A DNA stretch of 33,030 nt, taken from assembly GCA_001769505.1 (NCBI GenBank), contig MEOF01000011.1, positions 1 to 33,030 of the forward strand, given 5' to 3'. Numbering within the stretch: the stretch's first letter is position 1; each line of letters opens with the position of its first letter. The DNA is from Bacteroidetes bacterium GWF2_33_38 (GTDB lineage: Bacteria > Bacteroidota > Bacteroidia > Bacteroidales > GWF2-33-38). The notes beneath the pieces were generated by a model. The model saw nothing but the letters and a program-made list of their open reading frames with translations. It ran no database searches and was not told where the DNA came from. The translations under genes were made by a program, and so were the position numbers. This document shows positions 1-9,725 of this stretch, piece by piece.

Positions 1-84
1 ATTTCTTGCCGCATAATTTGCCCTAAAATAAGGGATGGGGTATTTTATGCTCATATTGAAACAGGGGAGTTATATATGAGTTAA
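1..84 (+). other. possible 3' end of an upstream coding region (uncertain)
   Basis: One plus-strand frame is open from the window edge to a TAA at 82-84 and would end in ...YAHIETGELYMS. The other two plus frames stop early. The opposite strand is also open here, with an ATG at 51-53 (complement) reading MSIKYPIPYF out of the window. Codons such as GGG and AGG are uncommon in the neighbouring genes. With only 84 bases, neither reading can be confirmed, and the stretch may be non-coding. Confidence 0.2.
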
Positions 85-110
85 ACGAACTATAGTTAAA
101 TGTAAATTCA

Positions 111-140
111 AAAATTACGTTTGTAATAAAACGTGAAACT
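111..140 (-). terminator. weak terminator-like hairpin after the response regulator
   Basis: Read on the minus strand, just beyond the stop codon of the response regulator, ACGTTT and AAACGT (117-122 and 129-134) form a 6-bp stem with a 6-nt loop followed by AATTTTTG. The stem is short and AT-rich, so this is only a candidate end for the two-component operon. Confidence 0.3.
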
Positions 141-155
141 AGAATTAATCTCGGA

Positions 156-800
156 TTACAAATCAATAAACCTTTGTCGAACGCAAAACAAAACTAATTC
201 GGCGGTATTGTGAGTGTTTGATTTAGTCGCAATGTTTCTTCTATGCGATTTTACTGTGTCGGAACAAACATGTAATTTATCAGCAATATCTTGACTTGAA
301 CAGCCTTTGCAAATGAGTTTCATAATGGTAATTTCACGTTCGGTAAAATCTTTGCTATCAGCACTTTCATTTGCTGAATTTTCGACTAAATTCATCAAAA
401 TTTCGTTTGAAAAATAACTTTTCCCTTTTGCAACTTTTTTAATTGCTGTTTCTAGCTCTGCAATATCTACATTTTTAACGATAAATCCTTTTGCACCAGC
501 ATCGACAAGTGCGTGATAATATTGAATATCGGAAAAAGATGAGCATATTAAAATATTTAATTTAGGACTTTTTGCTATGGCTCTCCTACTTGCTTCAATA
601 CCATTCATATCGGGCATTGCAATATCCATTAAAATTAAATCTGGCTTAAACCTATCTAATAAGTTGAGCAATTCCTTACCATTTTCGGCTTCGGCAATTA
701 CTTCGCCTATATCTTCATTTTCGATTAATGATTTTATTCCTTTTCGAAATATTCGATGATCATCAACTAAAATAATCTTCAGTTTTTCTGTACTATCCAT
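156..800 (-). CDS. LuxR/NarL-family response regulator
   Basis: This 214-residue protein is a two-component transcription regulator. The N-terminal receiver domain (about 7-125) shows the acidic pair in VDDH (13-14), the phospho-acceptor Asp59 in LMDIAMP, and Lys109 in GFIVKN. The C-terminal LuxR-type helix-turn-helix (about 150-211) begins FTEREITIMKLICKG and contains the recognition-helix segment SDTVKSHRRNI. It lies 9 bp downstream of a sensor kinase with a HisKA_3/HATPase core, the usual partner of NarL/FixJ regulators, so the pair very probably forms one operon and one phosphorelay. The target genes and signal cannot be read from the sequence. The family and function are secure, but the regulon is unknown. 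Confidence 0.93.
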   Translation of the reverse strand: MDSTEKLKIILVDDHRIFRKGIKSLIENEDIGEVIAEAENGKELLNLLDRFKPDLILMDIAMPDMNGIEASRRAIAKSPKLNILICSSFSDIQYYHALVDAGAKGFIVKNVDIAELETAIKKVAKGKSYFSNEILMNLVENSANESADSKDFTEREITIMKLICKGCSSQDIADKLHVCSDTVKSHRRNIATKSNTHNTAELVLFCVRQRFIDL

Positions 801-809
801 TATTTTTCC

Positions 810-3800
810 TTACAATTTACCATTTATAACCAATACAATTTCGAATATAACTCCTTTATTGGGTTCGCTACGATATTCAATTTTTGCATGAATAGAATCA
901 AGACGCTTTTTAATATTCAATAAACCTAAGCCAAAATTCGATTTCATGATTTTATCTACATCAAAACCAATTCCGTCGTCAGAATATTTTATATATAAGT
1001 TATTTTCAACTTTAATAATCGAAATGGTTACGGTATTTGCATGTGAGTGCTTAATCGCATTATGAATGCTTTCGGTTAGTATCCGATAAAGAATGTGTTC
1101 TTTAACTAATTCTATTCTGTCGTTAAAATTCGACTCATATTTCAATATAATATGTGTTGTTTCTTGAATTCGATTGATGAATGTTTGAATTGCTTCGTTC
1201 AAACCAAAATTTTCGAGTAAATGCGGACTCAAATTAGTTGATATTTCTCTTATAGTGGCATGTGTCAAGTCGATGGTTTCCTCGGCTTTTTTCAGTACTT
1301 CATCTTTATTGGCTTTTGCATCTTTTTTACCGAGCCACTGAATATACATTCTAATTATCGACAAAAGTGGTCCAACTCCATCGTGTAATTCTTGAGCAAA
1401 TCTTTCTCGTTCTTTTGTTTCTGTTTCTATAGTTGCGATAGTTACCTTATTTTCAAGCATTCTTTGCTCCGAGATATCGTTCATAGTTACCAAAACATAC
1501 TTTTCGCAATTTAAATGTACGATTGTAGTTGACAATTGAATAATATATTTTTTTGCTTCCCCAGCTTTTACTTTTATCAATTCAGCTTCAATTCTTGTAA
1601 AATGCTTATCGGTATCGATAGTTGATTGAATAGAATTTCGAATAGTACACGTTTTACAGGCTTCGCCATTTCCACAACCATTTGGGGTTCCAATTGCAGC
1701 AATACAACTAAAAACCTCACCGCCCTGCTTACCTATAATATTATCGGGGTGTAAATCGGAAAAATACAAACCTATTTTATTGATTTTAACCACTTCTGTT
1801 TTTGAATTTAACAACAACATGATTGCCGGCGAATTGTTAAATATAGTTTCGAGTGTTTCGGTGTGTTCTTTTAATTCGGTTTCGATTTGTTTTCGTTGGG
1901 TAATATCTCTTGTAATTGACAAAATGTGTGATTTACCATCTATATCAATGATATTTGCCGACATCAACCCTATTTTCAAACTTCCATCTTTGCAACGAAA
2001 CTCCGATTCTAAATTTTTGACATAACCTTCTGTTTTTAAAGCTTCTAACAATAATTCTCTATCCTTAAGCCTATTCCATATATTTATTTCCAACGACGTT
2101 TTTCCAATCACATCTTCTGGTAAAAATCCGGTTAGTTGGGTAAACCCAGTATTAATATCGACACAGAATCCATCTAACTCATTAATACTTATAGCATCAG
2201 AACTTGTATCAAATGCCAAACGATATCTTTCTTGAAGTTTGCGTATAGTTTCTTCTGATTTTTTGCGTTCGGTAATATCTGTAATAATAACAAAGGTTTT
2301 GTGCTGGTTATTTTCTTCGAAAGCCTGAAGAGTTACATTTGTTGGATATACTGTACCATCTTTTGTTTTATGATAAGATTCAAAAGAAACTAACTTATTT
2401 TGTCCTCTACTTAATAATTCACCAATCTTTTCATACGATTCATAATTGAAATTCGGGTCAATATCATAAACCGTTAAACATTGAAATTCCTCAATAGTGT
2501 ATCCCAATTTATTAATAGCCCCCTGATTTGCATACTCTATTTTCAAGGTAGATGAATTAAAGATATATACTTCATTTGAACTTGAATCAATAATTCGAGA
2601 TAATTTTAACTTTTCTTGCTCTAGTTTTTGCTGTTCGGAAATATCGACAGCTCGGGAAAGAATTTTTGTCTTTCCATATTCTTCAAATAAATTAAGGTTT
2701 ACAATTACCGGATAAATTGTTCCATCTTTTCTTTTATGTTCCGTTTGAAAAACATGACGCTTCTTATTTTCATCAAATAAGTCTCGTTTTATTTCAACTA
2801 TCTTTGTTTCATCAACTAAAGGGTCAAAATCGAAAGGTTTAAAGCCAATAATTTCGTCAATTGAATAACCTAAATTTTTCACTACGCTTTTATTTGCATA
2901 TTCAACCTGCAAAGTACTTGGTTCAATTATGAAAACCTCGTCAATTGTATCTTCAATAATTCTCGACAATCTCGATTTTTCCTTTTCTAATTCTCGCTGT
3001 TCGCTAATATCAATAAAAGTAACCACAACTTGATACATATTTGCATCGGTATCAAACTGAGGTTCGGCACATACCAATAACCAAACGTATTTTTTCACTA
3101 AAGGTTTGTACACTCCGATAGTAACATTTCTAACCGGTTTTTGGGTTCTTAATGCTTCATTAATAGGATGAGTTTCTCCAGGAAATGGAGAGCCATCGTC
3201 GTGAATTGTATTCCAATCAGGGTCAAAAGGCGTTTTTCCTAAAAGCTGCTCTTCGCTCAAACCCAACAATTCCATCGCTTTGCGATTAACCATTAATATT
3301 TCACTTTTTGTGTTGTGTAAAATCACACCAACAGACATATCTGTAATCAGAGTTCTAAATTTTTCTTCGCTTTTCACTAATGATAACTCCAACTTTTTTC
3401 GTTCGGTAATATCACGAACTATTGATAAAGTATACTCTTGATTATTAAAAGCATATAAGGAATTTCCAATTTCGACCGGAAAAATTCGTTCATCTTTTGT
3501 TTTGTGTCTGGTTTCAAAAATCATAGTTTGACCTGAATAAACCTTATGCTTAATTTGATTTATCATTTCAGGTGTAATGTCGGGGTCTATGTCAAAAGTG
3601 TTCATTTGCAACAATTCTTCGCGGCTGTATCCCAGCGAACGGCATGCACGGTCATTTACATAAACAAATTTATGTTTATCTTTTAGATAGATAAAAATGC
3701 TTTCGGAAGTATTATTTAAGGCAAAACTGAGCATTTCAATTTCTTCGATACGTTTCTTTTTCTCCGTAATATCTTCCGATATGCCAAGTAAATATTTGTT

Positions 3801-6116
3801 GTTTCCTGTCTTATCCTTAATCGCAATTTTTTTTGTATAAAGTATTTTTATTCCATATTTAGTATTAATATTCTCTTCTTCAATTATTACTAAATCATTA
3901 CTATTAAAAACGGCTCTATCTTTTGAAGTAAAAAAATCGGCTTGTTCTTTCGGGAAAAAGTCGTAATCATTCTTTCCAATTAATTCTTCACGGTTATAAC
4001 CTAAAAGTTGTTCCCCTGCTTTATTGAAATGTGTAAATTTTAGGTCCTCTGCATTTTTAATAAATATCATTAATGGTATATTTTCAAAAATATTTAACAA
4101 AAAGGCTTCGCTTTCTTCGGTTTTTTCTTTTGCAAAGATTAGGTCTAGTTGGGCTTTTTTTCGTTCGGTTATATCTTGAACAGTTCCTATTGAGCGGACT
4201 TGATTGCCTTCAAAATCAAAAACAGTTTCACATTTTTCTAAAACGTATTTAATTTCTCCAGTTTTAAGCAAAAGTCTATGCTCAATTTCATAATTTGTTT
4301 TGTTGATTAACGAATTTGTATATGCTTCGTTAACTTTTTGCTTATCGTCGGGATGAATATTGTCGAGAAACGATTCATAAGTAGCATTAAACTCTTGGGG
4401 TTCCAGATTGAAAATTCGATAAACTTCATCAGACCAAAGTAATTTGTTTTCAGCAACATTCAGCTCCCAATGCCCAATCTTTGCGACCTTCTGTGCTTCG
4501 TTTAGTAAAATTTCATTTTTTTGCGAAATTTCTTTTTCCGCAATTATTGCTAATTCTAGTTTTTTTCGTTCAGTAATATCTTGAACCGAACCCATAAAAT
4601 AAAGCGGTTCGTTCTCCTGATTTTTTATAATTGTTGCATTTAATAAACCATAAACAACATGCCCATTTTTATGAATAAATCCTTTTTCAAGTTGAAAAAA
4701 TGGAATTTCTCCTTGTTTAAGTTTGTGTTGTAATTCTATATTTTTTGCAAGTATTTCGGGTTCGGTGATTTCTTTAATTGTTTTTCCTAAAAATTCACTT
4801 TCGGAGTATCCTATAAAATCGCAAAAAGCTTTATTTACTCTTGTAAAAATAAAATCTAACGAAAGAAGTGCAATTCCAATTGAAGCATTCTCGAACATTA
4901 GTCTGAATCTCTGTTCGCTTTCTTCAATTTGTTCTTTCGTTTTTTTGAGTTCAATATTTCGTTCATTTAATTCTTCATTTGCCGATAAATATTCTTCATT
5001 TTTTTCGTTGAGTTTAATCTCGATTTTTTTTCGTTCGCTTACATCATAAAAACTCGTAACAAAATGCTTGGGGTATGGCGAATAAGCTCTTACTTCAAAG
5101 TATTTATCAATATCGGCTGAATAATCAGTAAATTCCACATTCAATGATTCAAGAGCTACTTTGCCATAAGTTTCGATCCAATATTTTTCGGTTTTTGGCA
5201 ATACTTCCAATACTCGTTTATTGATTATGTCCTCTCTTTTTAATCCGGTAAGTTCTTCAAATTTACGATTAACCTTAATAAACACGTAGTCAATCGGCAT
5301 GTTATTTTCGTCAGTTATAATTCGATGCAGTGCAAAAGCTGCACTCATATTTTCAAAAAGTAATTTAAAATCATTTTCCGAATTTTCGAGCTGTTGTTTT
5401 GATTTTATTAATGAATCATTCGTTAAGTTGATTTCTTTTATCATTAAAATTTGCTTATCAAGGTATTTTTTGTGAATTTTTCTTGAAAGCCAAAGCAGAA
5501 TTAGTGATGATAATGGCAAAATAATAAAACAAATAAACAAAATTGATACAATAATATTATATCTACTCGTTTTAAACTCTTTATTGATAGCACTGTATGG
5601 TCTATAAATACCCAATGTCCAATTACGAGAAGATATCTTTCGTAAAGCCAGAAGTTGTTTCTCGTCTTGAGTATAAAGATAATCTCCCACAAAATTTTTG
5701 CGACTATTTACGATTTCAGAAATTTTAAAAGTCATTCCATCTTTATTTACGACTATATTATTTCCGACATAAACTCCAAGTTTTTCTGATAATTTTGAAT
5801 GAAAAATCAATTCGGAACCATTGTCAATTAAGCAAATATATTCGCCTGTGGGGTGATTCGTAATTTTGTTAAAAAAGGGATAAATTAGTGTTAATATTTC
5901 ACTTTCCGATTTGTCGGAATTTGCCAAAATAAATTTTTCTATGTAATCAAGTTCGTGATTAAAATGAATAACCGTTTCAAATTTTAAATCTTTATATGAT
6001 TCGTCTAACGTATTAATGCCAACGTATAAGGATAGAGATATTGAAATAATAACTACAGTAGCTGAATAAAAGATTAAAAGCGAAGTGTTAGATAACTTTA
6101 ACTTTAAAAAATTCAT
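810..6116 (-). CDS. multi-PAS membrane sensor histidine kinase (NarX/DesK type core)
   Basis: This 1768-residue kinase has a transmembrane helix near 12-34, an extracytoplasmic part (about 35-185) and a second helix near 187-211. About ten PAS modules follow between residues 245 and 1565. Most end in the PAC-type signature DITERKK or DISEQ, which repeats along the chain. The tenth PAS has a Cys cluster (FSCIAAIG...GCGNGEACKTC). The catalytic end carries a HisKA_3 box with the presumed phospho-His in FAQELHDGVGP (around 1580). An HATPase_c domain follows, with an N box (ESIHNAIKHSHA), a G1 box (DDGIGFD) and a G2 box (GLGLLNIKKR). It is therefore a membrane-bound kinase integrating several cytoplasmic cues for the response regulator just downstream. 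The number of PAS copies is unusually high. The ligands cannot be told from sequence. The start ATG at 6114-6116 fits the first helix. Confidence 0.93.
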   Translation of the reverse strand: MNFLKLKLSNTSLLIFYSATVVIISISLSLYVGINTLDESYKDLKFETVIHFNHELDYIEKFILANSDKSESEILTLIYPFFNKITNHPTGEYICLIDNGSELIFHSKLSEKLGVYVGNNIVVNKDGMTFKISEIVNSRKNFVGDYLYTQDEKQLLALRKISSRNWTLGIYRPYSAINKEFKTSRYNIIVSILFICFIILPLSSLILLWLSRKIHKKYLDKQILMIKEINLTNDSLIKSKQQLENSENDFKLLFENMSAAFALHRIITDENNMPIDYVFIKVNRKFEELTGLKREDIINKRVLEVLPKTEKYWIETYGKVALESLNVEFTDYSADIDKYFEVRAYSPYPKHFVTSFYDVSERKKIEIKLNEKNEEYLSANEELNERNIELKKTKEQIEESEQRFRLMFENASIGIALLSLDFIFTRVNKAFCDFIGYSESEFLGKTIKEITEPEILAKNIELQHKLKQGEIPFFQLEKGFIHKNGHVVYGLLNATIIKNQENEPLYFMGSVQDITERKKLELAIIAEKEISQKNEILLNEAQKVAKIGHWELNVAENKLLWSDEVYRIFNLEPQEFNATYESFLDNIHPDDKQKVNEAYTNSLINKTNYEIEHRLLLKTGEIKYVLEKCETVFDFEGNQVRSIGTVQDITERKKAQLDLIFAKEKTEESEAFLLNIFENIPLMIFIKNAEDLKFTHFNKAGEQLLGYNREELIGKNDYDFFPKEQADFFTSKDRAVFNSNDLVIIEEENINTKYGIKILYTKKIAIKDKTGNNKYLLGISEDITEKKKRIEEIEMLSFALNNTSESIFIYLKDKHKFVYVNDRACRSLGYSREELLQMNTFDIDPDITPEMINQIKHKVYSGQTMIFETRHKTKDERIFPVEIGNSLYAFNNQEYTLSIVRDITERKKLELSLVKSEEKFRTLITDMSVGVILHNTKSEILMVNRKAMELLGLSEEQLLGKTPFDPDWNTIHDDGSPFPGETHPINEALRTQKPVRNVTIGVYKPLVKKYVWLLVCAEPQFDTDANMYQVVVTFIDISEQRELEKEKSRLSRIIEDTIDEVFIIEPSTLQVEYANKSVVKNLGYSIDEIIGFKPFDFDPLVDETKIVEIKRDLFDENKKRHVFQTEHKRKDGTIYPVIVNLNLFEEYGKTKILSRAVDISEQQKLEQEKLKLSRIIDSSSNEVYIFNSSTLKIEYANQGAINKLGYTIEEFQCLTVYDIDPNFNYESYEKIGELLSRGQNKLVSFESYHKTKDGTVYPTNVTLQAFEENNQHKTFVIITDITERKKSEETIRKLQERYRLAFDTSSDAISINELDGFCVDINTGFTQLTGFLPEDVIGKTSLEINIWNRLKDRELLLEALKTEGYVKNLESEFRCKDGSLKIGLMSANIIDIDGKSHILSITRDITQRKQIETELKEHTETLETIFNNSPAIMLLLNSKTEVVKINKIGLYFSDLHPDNIIGKQGGEVFSCIAAIGTPNGCGNGEACKTCTIRNSIQSTIDTDKHFTRIEAELIKVKAGEAKKYIIQLSTTIVHLNCEKYVLVTMNDISEQRMLENKVTIATIETETKERERFAQELHDGVGPLLSIIRMYIQWLGKKDAKANKDEVLKKAEETIDLTHATIREISTNLSPHLLENFGLNEAIQTFINRIQETTHIILKYESNFNDRIELVKEHILYRILTESIHNAIKHSHANTVTISIIKVENNLYIKYSDDGIGFDVDKIMKSNFGLGLLNIKKRLDSIHAKIEYRSEPNKGVIFEIVLVINGKL

Positions 6117-6191
6117 TGCGTTTTTTTATAATTTTTAAAGATAAAAATAAAAATCGTTTTACATATTTTTTTTACATTTAAGGCATATTTT

Positions 6192-6248
6192 TGATGATAA
6201 AATTTCAAAAAAGTGATGATAAAATTTCAAAAAAGTGATGATAAAATC
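6192..6248. repeat. 22-bp tandem repeat, about 2.6 copies
   Basis: The unit TGATGATAAAATTTCAAAAA (plus AG) starts at 6192, 6214 and 6236 with an exact 22-bp period. The third copy breaks off after TGATGATAAAAT. It lies in the 331-bp divergent region between the sensor kinase and rpsA, about 140 bp upstream of the rpsA promoter. It could be a protein-binding array spaced at two helical turns or a replication-slippage product. The rest of this intergenic region shows only AT-rich DNA and the promoter noted separately. Confidence 0.8.
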
Positions 6249-6361
6249 AACTACTCATATACTCAAAATCAAAAACTATTAAAATTAATCATACAGAGTA
6301 TCTTATCATCTGAACACAAAAGTTTTATTTTTAAAAAATAGTCGTATAATTATCTAAAAAC

Positions 6362-6393
6362 ATTGTAGTTAACGAAAATAAATTGTACTTTTG
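6362..6393 (+). promoter_or_regulatory. Bacteroidota-type promoter for rpsA
   Basis: A -7 element TACTTTTG (6386-6393) matches TAnnTTTG. ATTG (6362-6365), 20 bp upstream, approximates the -33 TTTG. The predicted start lies about 50 bases before the rpsA ATG, leaving an AT-rich leader (6400-6447) that could hold autoregulatory structure. The call rests on consensus match only. Confidence 0.55.
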
Positions 6394-6447
6394 TAGCTTA
6401 TATATCTATAAATATTGTCTAACTTATTAATTAACAAATTGTTTTAG

Positions 6448-8355
6448 ATGGCAAAAAAAGAAGAATTATTAGAAAATGTAGCTTTAAGCCAATACGAAGA
6501 AGAATTGGAACTTAAAGGTAATCCTCTTGAAGAGGACTTAATTGAAGAGGATCTTGACGAGGAAGTAGTAGATGTTCTGAAATACGTAACATTCGAAAAA
6601 CCAGAAGATTTTAATTGGGATAACGTTGGTAAAAAATACGAAAGTTATTCAAAAGACGAAAAAGCTAGCTTAGAAGCTAAGTACGACAAAACCCTTTCTA
6701 CAATTGAAGAAAACGCTGTAGTTGACGGTCATGTTGTAGCAATGAACAAACGCGAAGTTGTTGTTAACATTGGCTACAAATCAGAAGGAATTATAAACAT
6801 AAACGAATTCAGATACAATCCCGACTTAAAAATTGGCGACCCTGTTGAAGCTTACGTTGAAAGTCAAGAAGATAGAACTGGTCAATTATTATTATCACAC
6901 AAAAAAGCTAGAGCTCTACGTTCATGGGACAGAGTTAATTCAGCTTTAGAAAATAGTGAAATCATTAAAGGTTTCATCAAATGCAGAACTAAAGGTGGTA
7001 TGATCGTAGATGTATTCGGAATCGAAGCATTCTTACCAGGTTCTCAAATCGATGTTAAACCAATTCGCGATTACGATGTATTCGTTGGTAAAACTATGGA
7101 ATTCAAAGTTGTTAAAATCAATCACGAATTCAAAAATGTTGTTGTATCTCACAAAGCACTTATCGAAGCTGAACTTGAGTTACAAAAACAAGAAATTATT
7201 GCTAAACTTGAAAAAGGACAAGTTCTCGAAGGAACTGTTAAAAATATCACTTCATACGGAGTATTTATTGATTTGGGCGGCGTAGATGGATTAATTCACA
7301 TCACCGACTTATCATGGGGACGAGTTACACATCCTGAAGAAATTGTACAATTAGACCAAAAATTAAATGTAGTTATTCTTGATTTCGATAACGAAAAGAA
7401 AAGAATTGCATTGGGCTTAAAACAATTAACTCCACATCCTTGGGATTCGTTGAATACCGATTTGAAAGTTGAAGACGTAGTAAAAGGTAAGGTTGTTGTT
7501 TTGGCTGATTATGGTGCATTTATCGAAATTTCTGCTGGTGTTGAAGGTTTAATTCACGTTTCAGAAATGTCATGGTCGCAACACTTAAGAAGTGCACAAG
7601 AATTCTTAAAAGTAGGTGATATTGTTGAAGCTAAAATTTTAACATTAGACCGCGAAGAAAGAAAAATGTCACTTGGTATCAAGCAATTGAAACCAGACCC
7701 ATGGGAAAAAATCGAAGAAAGATACCCAACAGCTTCTAAACACAATGCTATTGTTAGAAACTTCACATCGTTTGGTGTTTTTGTAGAATTAGAAGAAGGA
7801 GTTGATGGTTTAATTCACATTTCTGATTTATCGTGGACTAAAAAAATTAAGCACCCAGCTGAATTTACTTCAATTGGAGCCGAAATTCAAGTATCTGTTT
7901 TAGAAATCGACAAAGAAAACCGAAGATTAAGCTTAGGTCACAAACAATTAGAAGAAAATCCTTGGGACGTATTCGAAACTATTTTCTCAGTTGATTCAGT
8001 TCACGAAGGAACAATCGTTGAATTAAGCGACAAAGGAGCTGTTATTTCACTTCCTTACGGAGTTGAAGGATTTGCTACACCTCGTCACTTAGTAAAAGAA
8101 GATAAATCGAATGCAAAAGTTGAAGAAAAATTAGACTTCAAAGTTATCGAGTTCTCAAAAGAAGGTAAGAAAATTATCGTTTCTCACAGTCGAGTTTTCG
8201 AAGATGTTCAAAGAGCCGAAAGTCAAGCAACAAAAACAAAGACTGAAAAAGCTGTTAAAAACATGAAAGATAAACTCGAAAAAACAACTTTAGGAGATAT
8301 TTCTGAACTTGCAGCTTTGAAATCTGAAATGGAAGAAAGCGAAAAAAATAAATAA
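6448..8355 (+). CDS. rpsA: 30S ribosomal protein S1
   Basis: This 635-residue protein has six S1 (OB-fold) RNA-binding repeats at about 90-152, 170-236, 255-326, 341-413, 428-500 and 512-590. They are preceded by an acidic N-terminal tail and followed by a Lys/Glu-rich C-terminal tail. Typical S1 motifs are plain in repeats 3 to 5: YGVFIDLGGVDGLIHITDLSW, YGAFIEISAGVEGLIHVSEMSW and FGVFVELEEGVDGLIHISDLSW. S1 binds the 30S subunit and mRNA leaders and promotes initiation. This matters in Bacteroidota, whose mRNAs often lack a Shine-Dalgarno sequence. The first two repeats are more divergent, as expected for the ribosome-anchoring end. The gene has its own promoter, and a STAS gene follows 30 bp later, possibly co-transcribed. 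Confidence 0.97.
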   Translation: MAKKEELLENVALSQYEEELELKGNPLEEDLIEEDLDEEVVDVLKYVTFEKPEDFNWDNVGKKYESYSKDEKASLEAKYDKTLSTIEENAVVDGHVVAMNKREVVVNIGYKSEGIININEFRYNPDLKIGDPVEAYVESQEDRTGQLLLSHKKARALRSWDRVNSALENSEIIKGFIKCRTKGGMIVDVFGIEAFLPGSQIDVKPIRDYDVFVGKTMEFKVVKINHEFKNVVVSHKALIEAELELQKQEIIAKLEKGQVLEGTVKNITSYGVFIDLGGVDGLIHITDLSWGRVTHPEEIVQLDQKLNVVILDFDNEKKRIALGLKQLTPHPWDSLNTDLKVEDVVKGKVVVLADYGAFIEISAGVEGLIHVSEMSWSQHLRSAQEFLKVGDIVEAKILTLDREERKMSLGIKQLKPDPWEKIEERYPTASKHNAIVRNFTSFGVFVELEEGVDGLIHISDLSWTKKIKHPAEFTSIGAEIQVSVLEIDKENRRLSLGHKQLEENPWDVFETIFSVDSVHEGTIVELSDKGAVISLPYGVEGFATPRHLVKEDKSNAKVEEKLDFKVIEFSKEGKKIIVSHSRVFEDVQRAESQATKTKTEKAVKNMKDKLEKTTLGDISELAALKSEMEESEKNK

Positions 8356-8385
8356 TTTATTAAACAAATTTAACCTTATAGCATA

Positions 8386-8736
8386 ATGGATTTTAAAATA
8401 GAAAAAAACGACAAATACACGCTTATTAAGGTATTAGTGGATAAATTGGACACGCATATTGCTCCTGCCTTAAAATCTGAATTAGTTTTAATTTCAGGTA
8501 ACGGCGAGAAAAATATAATACTAGATTTAAGCGAATGTAAATATTGTGATTCATCAGGACTTAGTGCTATACTGGTTGCAAACAGATTGTGTAAGAATGC
8601 AAGCGGAACGTTTGTTTTAACTGGATTGCATACTGCAGTAGAAAGACTTATCACAATATCACAATTAGACACAGTCTTAAATATCACTTACAAACTTGAT
8701 AAAGCTGTTGAACTAGTTTTGAAAGATGTTGAATAA
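8386..8736 (+). CDS. STAS-domain protein (anti-sigma factor antagonist-like)
   Basis: This is a 116-residue single STAS domain. Residues 45-60 (IILDLSECKYCDSSGL) carry the DSSGL motif at 55-59 that in SpoIIAA/RsbV proteins holds the phosphorylated serine (Ser56 or Ser57 here). No other domain is present. Such proteins bind a serine kinase/anti-sigma factor in a partner-switching pathway. No anti-sigma kinase or phosphatase is encoded nearby, so the partner must be elsewhere and the role in sigma control is inference. It sits between rpsA (30 bp) and the ribonuclease Z gene (8 bp), so co-transcription is likely. Confidence 0.9.
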   Translation: MDFKIEKNDKYTLIKVLVDKLDTHIAPALKSELVLISGNGEKNIILDLSECKYCDSSGLSAILVANRLCKNASGTFVLTGLHTAVERLITISQLDTVLNITYKLDKAVELVLKDVE

Positions 8737-8744
8737 TTTTATCT

Positions 8745-9659
8745 ATGGCATTTAATGTCACTATCTTAGGATGTAGCTCTGCATTACCTACATCCAAAAG
8801 AAATCCAACCGCTCAAGTACTCAATGTATTTGAGCGGTTCTTTTTAATTGATTGCGGTGAAGGAACTCAAATTCAATTACGTAAGTTTAAATTCAAACTT
8901 TCACGAATCAATCATATTTTTATCAGCCATCTTCATGGCGACCACTATTTTGGTTTATTCGGTTTGCTATCATCATACGCACTAATGGGGCGAAAAAATG
9001 ATATTCATATTTATGCCGATGCTCAAATCGAAGAAATTATAAATTTCGTATTGAAAAATATTATCGACAATGTCGACTTCAAAGTTATTGTTCACGAACT
9101 GAATAATAAATCACCGGAAATAATTTACGAAGATTCCCATATTACCATAAAATCATTCCCGCTAAAACATCGAATAAACACATGTGGATTTTTATTTGCC
9201 GAAAAACCGAAAACTAGAAACATAAAAAAAGAAATAATTTCTGAATATAAACTTTCTATCAAAGACATTATAAGCATTAAAGATGGAAACGATTATATAA
9301 GTGAGTTGAATGAAATTATTCCAAATTCACATTTAACTATTGCTGCCCCCGCTCCTCTTTCGTACGCATATTGCTCCGATACTATGTTTAAAGAAGAAAA
9401 TGCATCATATTTTCCAAATGTTAACTTACTTTTTCACGAATCTACTTTTTTAGATATACACGCCGACAGAGCCAACGACACCTATCATTCAACAGCTAAA
9501 CAAGCTGCTCAAACAGCAAAAATTGCAAATGCCAATAAACTGATTTTAGGACATTACTCAGCCCGATACAAAGACTTGACTCCTATTTTAGAAGAAGCTC
9601 AAGAAATTTTTCAAAATACCGTTCTAGGTTTAGATGGGCTAACCGTCGAAATTGAATAA
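8745..9659 (+). CDS. rnz: ribonuclease Z (tRNA 3'-processing endonuclease)
   Basis: This 304-residue metallo-beta-lactamase-fold nuclease matches the short form of RNase Z. The zinc-binding motif HLHGDH lies at 62-67, with Asp66 as the expected general base. Further metal ligands are likely in PLKHR (near 138), YCSDT (near 210) and LGHYSARY (near 268). The insertion following residue 150 corresponds to the flexible arm region that holds tRNA. The enzyme cuts tRNA precursors just after the discriminator base, giving the 3' end to which CCA is added. The gene begins 8 bp after the STAS stop, so it is probably part of the rpsA-STAS-rnz transcription unit. Confidence 0.95.
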   Translation: MAFNVTILGCSSALPTSKRNPTAQVLNVFERFFLIDCGEGTQIQLRKFKFKLSRINHIFISHLHGDHYFGLFGLLSSYALMGRKNDIHIYADAQIEEIINFVLKNIIDNVDFKVIVHELNNKSPEIIYEDSHITIKSFPLKHRINTCGFLFAEKPKTRNIKKEIISEYKLSIKDIISIKDGNDYISELNEIIPNSHLTIAAPAPLSYAYCSDTMFKEENASYFPNVNLLFHESTFLDIHADRANDTYHSTAKQAAQTAKIANANKLILGHYSARYKDLTPILEEAQEIFQNTVLGLDGLTVEIE

Positions 9660-9666
9660 TTTCTTG

Positions 9667-9705
9667 AAGATATTAAATTTCACAATATCAGCTTTATTTT
9701 ATTTC
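9667..9705 (+). terminator. weak terminator-like hairpin after rnz
   Basis: GATATT (9669-9674) pairs with AATATC (9684-9689) across a 9-nt loop, and a T-rich run follows at 9692-9704. It lies between the convergent rnz and HupE-like genes. The stem is short and A/T only, so confidence is low. Confidence 0.3.
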
Positions 9706-9725
9706 GATAAAAAATTGCATCTATT

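Noticed and set aside
4723-5049. Plus-strand open frames within the sensor kinase region
   Set aside because: They are antisense to a kinase with clear PAS domains and have no recognisable features.
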